NCBI GenBank assembly: GCA_025084515.1
Contig: JAJAGP010000357.1
Coordinates: 1-64,000, forward strand
Reading direction: 5' to 3'
DNA length: 64,000 nucleotides
Source of the DNA: Ancistrus triradiatus
Lineage: Eukaryota; Chordata; Actinopteri; Siluriformes; Loricariidae
A program made the translations under genes and the position numbers. The notes under the pieces are model-generated. The model made no database searches. It was not told where the DNA came from and saw only the letters and a program-made list of their open reading frames with translations. Shown piece after piece: positions 58,945 through 64,000 of this stretch (position 1 is the first letter of the stretch; every line of letters begins with the position of its first letter).

Positions 58945-59105
58945 AGCACCAGTTGACCTAATGCATGCATTTTGAATGTGGCCCGAACAGGGGCACCCAT
59001 GGACATCCATGCAGACACAGGGAGAACATACAAACTGCACACAGGAGGATTCTGGGCTGGGAATTGAATCAGGGATATCTGAAGATGGCTGCACGTAGAC
59101 AGTAA
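58945..59105 (-). repeat. Dispersed fish repeat with tRNA-like head, copy 1
   Basis: 'acacagggagaacatacaaa' then 'ctgcacacaggaggattctg' then 'gggaattgaatcaggg' is the antisense of the element at 63450 ('gtgtggagtctgcgtgtcct'). The 3' half is absent. Confidence 0.65.
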
Positions 59106-61137
59106 GCCTACATGTTGTACTTCGGATGTAAAACTGGTGAAGATGAAGCACCTTTGCAATTCACCCAGTGATATGGTGAGAACAAAAGGGTCGCATGTTG
59201 GACTGTTACATCTGTGTGACTGAGATCTCCAGTTTGATTCTGGCATTTACTGTTAGCCCCCAAATGTGGATAAAAATATTAGGACACGCATGTGGAATTC
59301 CAAGGTTCCACTGTACCGGAATGGAATTGCTGCCATACATGTTGTTTTTAAGAAACTTTTGGAGAGGACTCCAGATCTGTATGTTAAACTCCTCCGTTTA
59401 TGATGCATTCAACTTCGGAACGCATCTCCATCTTAAGTTGGGTAGCACCTGTAATCATTCCTGGTTGTATCATGTGGTTTGGGGTGTAGATTGTTTTACT
59501 ACGCGTCTTTGATCTGGAGTACGTTAGACTGGTGTGAAAGTACAGTGTTATCCTATTTTGCATTCTCATAGCTAAGCATTAGCGTTCGGTGCAGGATTGC
59601 TGGGGAAATGTTGCTCTGTAACGCTGTTGGAGTCTGTCAAATTTGTAGAGTAAGTGGCAAAATTGGAGTCTGAACGTCATGATTGTTCACCTTCCTTCAT
59701 TTCTTATGTTTAATACCAACATGCATTCTGTAAGTCCATAGCAACAACAAAGGGATAAGTACAAAGCGCACTGTAGGTCTCTGTGGTAAGGCTGCGGACA
59801 TGACATGTGTCAGCACATGATAAATTGACTCTGTGTCTGTTCAATTTCAGATGCAAAGCTCTGGAAAGAGGGAGGGTGAGCGAGAGAGAGAGTGTGTAGG
59901 CTAAGCAGAAAGCCTCAGAGGGTGTGTGTATATTCGTGGACTAGATAAGACACACAGCTGAAGGTTTGGGTAGGTTGCCGACTTTCCACCCTTCAGAGGT
60001 GCATCTTGGCGCCAATCAAGGTGAGAGATAGGGACAGAGAGATGGCATGAGAAAGAAAGTATGGCAATGAATAGGACTTTTTGACTACAGATGAAAGCGA
60101 AGTCAAACACATGTACTAACAAACTCTCTTCTACACACACACGCATTGCAAATTCTTTCAACAGCCTGCAGGCTCACATCCTCTGTTTTCATCTCGTTAT
60201 TTATTCCTGTCTCTTTGCCAGCCATAGTAGTTGTGTCAAGGAAGAAAGGAAATAAAAGGGGGAATAGAAATGAGTGTGATAAAGTGCTGGTGTTCCAGGA
60301 GATGTGCTGCTAATAATCTTCCACGGCTAATCAGCAGTCCTGGGCTGTGAAAGTTGGCTGCCTGACATACGCTGTGTACTGGGGAAGACGCGGGGATGCT
60401 GGCCAAATCCAGCTTGTTCCTCAGGAGTGTGTGTCTGTCTGTCTGTCTCTGTTGTGCATGTGTGAGAGAGTGCTAGAGATCATGGAAAGCCTCCTTGACT
60501 TCTCTTTGGAGTCTTTACAATTGCTGTGCGTAGGTACGAAGCTGATATTAAGCTAATGGGAAGCTAAGCACATAGTGAAACGTTAGTGTGAAAACGTTAG
60601 CACACATAGCAGCTGTGTAGCAACTGTGTGTTCAGCCTCCCACTGGCTAGTTTTTTTAGCTTTTTGTTCCTATGGATGTGGGGGTGGTGGTGCACTTGGT
60701 GTATGTAGTAGATGGAGTATTATCATAAGTAATCCCTTTATCAGCTGGATCCGATTTCTCACACACTTGATTTGTGTGTTGTGTACCTGTCCTTTGTTTT
60801 GTATTTATTATGCAGTAGAATGTTTCTGCATATTGTATTATACTCAGGTGTTGTGTGGTGCATCATGGTCTTGTTGAAAATAAAATGAAATAAAAAAAAA
60901 CATTAGGGATAAATTTTATTTTAGATGGATAGATACTTACAATGCGTGTGGTGTAAGTATAACGCACATAGCATTTAGACAGTGAATGAGGTGTGTGTGA
61001 TGGGCACTGTCTGGTCTTGAAGAGAAAAAAAACTGGTTGGGGGGGGGTGGAAGCACCAAGTATTTGGCAACCTGTATTGTATTTGTGTGTGTTTGTTTGT
61101 ATGTATATATGTTAATGTATATATATCATATGTTATA

Positions 61138-61140
<3 letters not shown>
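59106..61140. other. No supported gene
   Basis: No exon could be confirmed. A GA-rich run lies at 59866-59892 and CTGT repeats at 60432-60448. Open frames at 59195, 59901, 60347 and 60626 lack domains. Confidence 0.35.
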
Positions 61141-61172
<32 letters not shown>

Positions 61173-61181
61173 TTCTCATGC

Positions 61182-61221
<40 letters not shown>

Positions 61222-61235
61222 ATCTCTCTCTTCCC
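61141..61235. repeat. (TA)n and (CT)n microsatellites
   Basis: (GT)/(TA) run at 61139-61172 and an interrupted (CT)n at 61182-61232. They directly abut the left side of a Tc1-like element whose own terminal repeat is not visible. Confidence 0.95.
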
Positions 61236-61239
61236 TCTG

Positions 61240-62632
61240 GCGCACAAAATGAGGAAAAAAAATCTAGAAATCACGTTGTAGGATTTTTAAGAAGTTAACT
61301 GTAAATCATGGTGGAAAATAAATATTTGGTCACCCACAAACAAGCAAGATTTCTGGCTTCTTCTTTAAGAAGCACTTCTGTCCTCCACTGGTTACCTGTA
61401 TTAATGGCACCTGTATGACCTCGTTATCTGTATAAAAGACACCTGTCCACAGCCTCATACAGTCAGACTCCAAACTCAACCATGGCCAAGACCAAAGAGC
61501 TGTCGAAGAACACCAGAAAGAAAATTGTAGACCTGCACCAGGCTCGGAAGAGTGAATCTACAAAAGGCAAGCAGGTTGGTGTGAATATATCAACTTTGGG
61601 ACCAAATGGAAGACATACAAGACCATTGATAATCTCCCTCGATCTGGGGCTCCACGCAAGATGTCATCCCGTGGGGTCAAAATGATCATGAGAACGGTGA
61701 GCAAAAATCCCAGAACCACATGGAGGGACCTGATGAATGACCTGCAGAGAGCTGGGACCAAAGTAACAAGGCTACCATCAGTAACACAATACACTGAGAG
61801 GGACTCAGATCCTGCAGTGCCAGGCGTGCCCCCTGCTTAAGCCAGTACATGTCCAGGCCCGTCTGAAGTTTGCCAGAGAGCATATGGATGATCCAGAAGA
61901 GGATTGGGAGAATATCATGTGGTCAGATGAAACCAAAATAGAACTTTTTGGTAAAAACTCAACTCACCGTGTTTGGAGGAAGAAGAATTCTGAGTTGCGC
62001 CATACCTACTGTGAAAGCATGGGGGTGGAAACATTATGCTTTGGGGCTGTTTTTCTGCAGAGGGGACAGGACGACTGATCCGTGTTAAGGGAAGAATGAA
62101 CGGGGCCATGTTTTGTGAGATTTTAAGCCAAAACCTCCTTCCATCAGTGAGAGCATTGAAAATGGAACGTGGCTGGGTCTTCCAGCATGACAATGATCCC
62201 AAACACACCGCTCGGGCAAAAGCATGTGGCTCTGTAAAAAGCATTTCATGGTCCTGGAGTGGCCTAGCCAGTCTCCAGATCTCAACCCCGTAGAACATTT
62301 GTGGATGGAGTTGAAAGTCCATGTTGCCCCAAAACATCACTGCTCTAGAGGAGATCTGCATGGAGGAATGGGCCAAAATACCAGCTACAGTGTGTGCCAA
62401 CCTGGTGAAGACTTGGAGGAAACGTTTGACCTCTTTCATTGCCAACAAATGTTATGTTACTGAACGTATTTTCACCATATTTACCATAAATTCTGTAAAA
62501 TCCTACAGATGTTGATTTCCTGGATTTTTTTTTCTCATTTGCCTCATAGTTTAGTTGTAACCTATGATTAAAATTACAGACCCCTCTCCTCCTTCTTAGT
62601 AGGATAACTTGCACAATCCGTGGCTACTAATA
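61240..62632 (+). mobile_element. Tc1-like transposon, eighth family, longest copy
   Basis: The left flank 'gcacaaaatgaggaaaaaaa' and right flank 'tttttttttctcatttgcct' are inverted partners, as are 'aatcacgttgtaggattttt' and 'aaaatcctacagatgttgat'. Outer terminal bases on the left are replaced by the CT microsatellite; the right side fades near 62632 (acttgcacaatccgtggcta). At 1.4 kb, it is close to a full Tc1-like element. Confidence 0.85.
61482..62463 (+). pseudogene. Tc1-like transposase pseudogene, all three catalytic blocks recognisable
   Basis: Start ATG 61482 ([20 protein letters not shown]). A helix-turn-helix follows (STKGKQVGVNISTLG), then a frameshift after ~46 codons in the linker. 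Further reading frames give DDPEEDWENIMWSDETKIEL (first Asp, 61885-61944), [20 protein letters not shown] (62036 on), [16 protein letters not shown] (second Asp, near 62172-62220), and after another frameshift [20 protein letters not shown] (third block, near 62260-62317). A further shift precedes [20 protein letters not shown] (62337-62396) in the C-terminal helices. At least three frameshifts, so no enzyme can be made. In the family this protein binds the inverted repeats and moves the element by cut and paste at TA. Confidence 0.88.
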
Positions 62633-62779
62633 ACTGCTTTTTTTTGTTTGTGTCTATCTGTCTATCCATCTATCTAATGTGTGTGTAGTTAATGTGGCCG
62701 TATGTGTGGGGTATAGGTATGTATAGTGTTGTATATATGTTATTATAATATGTGTCTATATATATATAGGTTATTCAAT

Positions 62780-63022
62780 GTATATAAGATGTGATATAAT
62801 AGTATATCCTTATATGTATATATGTCTGTCTCTATATATATCTCTCTCTCTCTGGGTGTCTGTCGTGTCCGTGTGTGTCTCTCTCTCTTCTATCTCTCTC
62901 TCTCTCTCACTCTCTCTCTCTTCTCTCTCTTCCTCTCTCTCCTCTCTCTCTGTAGTGTCTTTTTGTTGTTTTTCCTCTCTCTCCTCTCGCTCTCTATGTG
63001 GTTGTTGGTTAGTGTGTGTGTG

Positions 63023-63087
<65 letters not shown>

Positions 63088-63095
63088 CGCGGTCT
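62780..63095. repeat. (TC)n-rich low-complexity tract
   Basis: TATA-rich 62730-62835, then TC-rich to 63081 with a near-pure (CT)n run at 63026-63081. The Ser/Leu-rich and Arg/Glu-rich open frames on the two strands are artefacts of this tract. Confidence 0.95.
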
Positions 63096-63449
63096 ACCCC
63101 AGCCTCTTGACACCCGCCTGCCGTACCGCTTGTTTCCCCCGTGTTCTGGGTCAGTCTCATCCTATTAGTGCCCTTGCTTGCCTACGTTCTTATGTGGGGT
63201 GTTTCTTTGTAAAGCTTCTTAACTGACAATGGAACTCTAAGACTGGTTAATGAGACACTACTGCATTACTGTTTGAGATCCGTGGTTTAACTGGTCATAA
63301 ATTCATTGCTTAAAACTGGCGAGAGTCAAAATATTAGTATGAAATTAAATTACCCCATACTTTATAGTGAGAATTTGGATACTGGCAGTTGGGATAGCGG
63401 GGTTAAATTGTAGTTTGTAATTGTATTTTTAATTGAGATGACCATAGAG
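63096..63449. other. No gene seen
   Basis: No supported feature. Confidence 0.4.
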
Positions 63450-63716
63450 GGGGTGGCTCGGTGAGTAGAACCGTCACCTCACAGCGAGAAGGGTCCTTTG
63501 TGTGGAGTCTGCGTGTCCTCCCCGTGTGGTTTACTCCGGGCACGCCGGTTTCCTACCACAGTCTAAAGACATGTATGTTAGGTTAATTGGTGTCTCTAAA
63601 GTGCCCCTAGTGTATGAGTGTTTGTATGAGTGTATGTTCTCTATGGTGTATTGGAACTCTGTCTAGGGTTGATCCTGCCTTGGGCCCTGTGTGACCCTGT
63701 CCAGGATGAAGCCAAT
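63450..63716 (+). repeat. Dispersed fish repeat with tRNA-like head, copy 2
   Basis: The start 'gggtggctcggtgagtagaa' resembles an A box. It then shows 'cacctcacagcgagaagggt', 'gtctgcgtgtcctccccgtg' and 'aaagacatgtatgttaggtt', and ends at 'ccaggatgaagccaataaga'. The B box is degenerate. It is a common fish repeat, class uncertain. Confidence 0.7.
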
Positions 63717-64000
63717 AAGAAAGTGAGTGAGTGATGACCAAAAGAACAGTTTGTCAAACAGGTTAGTTAATAGATAATTGCTTGTTTAGGAGAAATGATG
63801 GTGTCCTCTAAAGAAAATACATTTTTGTTGTTGTTTTTTTAGTTTTCCCCAGCAATATCAAACCTATATCATCTCTCTCCCATCAGTATGTGCGTGGATA
63901 TATGTGCACACACAGACACACATTTGCCCCTTTACCTTGAAACCCTAATTCACTTTAGGTTTTATGCTTACAGAAACTCTCTACGGCTGAACTCTCTGAC
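63717..64000. other. No gene seen
   Basis: Short 'gagtgagtgagtga' run at 63722-63735 and a T run at 63833-63841; nothing else supported up to the window edge. Confidence 0.4.

Noticed and set aside
59850..59885. Possible mini-exon: cag|ATGCAAAGCTCTGG ... followed by gtgagc
   Set aside because: A plausible acceptor and donor but only ~25 bp, GA-rich, and no flanking exon to join.
61915..62448. 177-codon minus-strand open frame, the longest in the window
   Set aside because: Exact antisense shadow of the Tc1-like transposase pseudogene on the plus strand.
62778..63226. Ser/Leu-rich and Arg/Glu-rich open frames over 110 codons
   Set aside because: Direct translations of a (TC)n/(GA)n tract.
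1..64000. CRISPR array, bacterial operon, retroviral gag-pol or LINE reverse transcriptase
   Set aside because: No spacer-repeat pattern, no ribosome-binding-site spaced genes, and no reverse transcriptase motif (such as YADD) was seen on either strand.

Overview
The window looks like gene-poor teleost fish DNA. The evidence is AT-rich, CpG-poor sequence with no bacterial-style operons, long dinucleotide microsatellites, and many decayed Tc1/mariner and hAT DNA transposons. A tRNA-headed SINE also recurs, with the fish-typical tail reading 'gataagggcgtctgctaaat'. The abundance of Tc1-like families fits an ostariophysan fish such as a catfish relative, but that is inference. No complete protein-coding gene is visible. 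Almost every open frame over 60 codons is chance, low-complexity, or a shadow of a dead transposase.

Layout. 1-14.3 kb is a graveyard of DNA transposons: at least five Tc1-like families, one IS630-type end, SINEs, and two long-armed fold-back elements. The fold-back at 13.1-14.3 kb is split by a hAT insertion with a clean 8-bp duplication. At 14.6-14.85 kb on the minus strand lies the only good non-transposon coding candidate, an exon for a membrane-anchor or signal segment followed by a regular leucine heptad coiled coil, ending at a splice donor. 15-33 kb mixes Tc1 fragments, SINEs, a TA-flanked MITE with an internal duplication, hAT remnants, and two different Tc1 families joined at 27.3-28.8 kb. 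33-40 kb is relatively repeat-poor apart from a tangled TA/TG microsatellite at 36.8-37.5 kb, and could hold regulatory elements. It also contains a ~165-bp local duplication. 40-42.7 kb holds small hAT and MITE elements. 42.7-54.8 kb is mostly unremarkable sequence with microsatellites and a few hAT/Tc1 deletion derivatives. 55-58.4 kb has three of the five main copies of a Tc1-derived MITE. 61.2-62.6 kb holds the longest Tc1-like transposase pseudogene.

How it fits together: there is no pathway or operon here. The history that can be read is successive transposition. SINEs inserted into older Tc1, fold-back and hAT copies, a hAT element inserted into a fold-back, and transposases died by frameshift and stop, leaving short non-autonomous derivatives. 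I did not find a convincing previously undescribed system. The items most worth a check are the coiled-coil exon, the MITE family that keeps the first-aspartate coding block of its parent transposase, and the possible conserved noncoding blocks.
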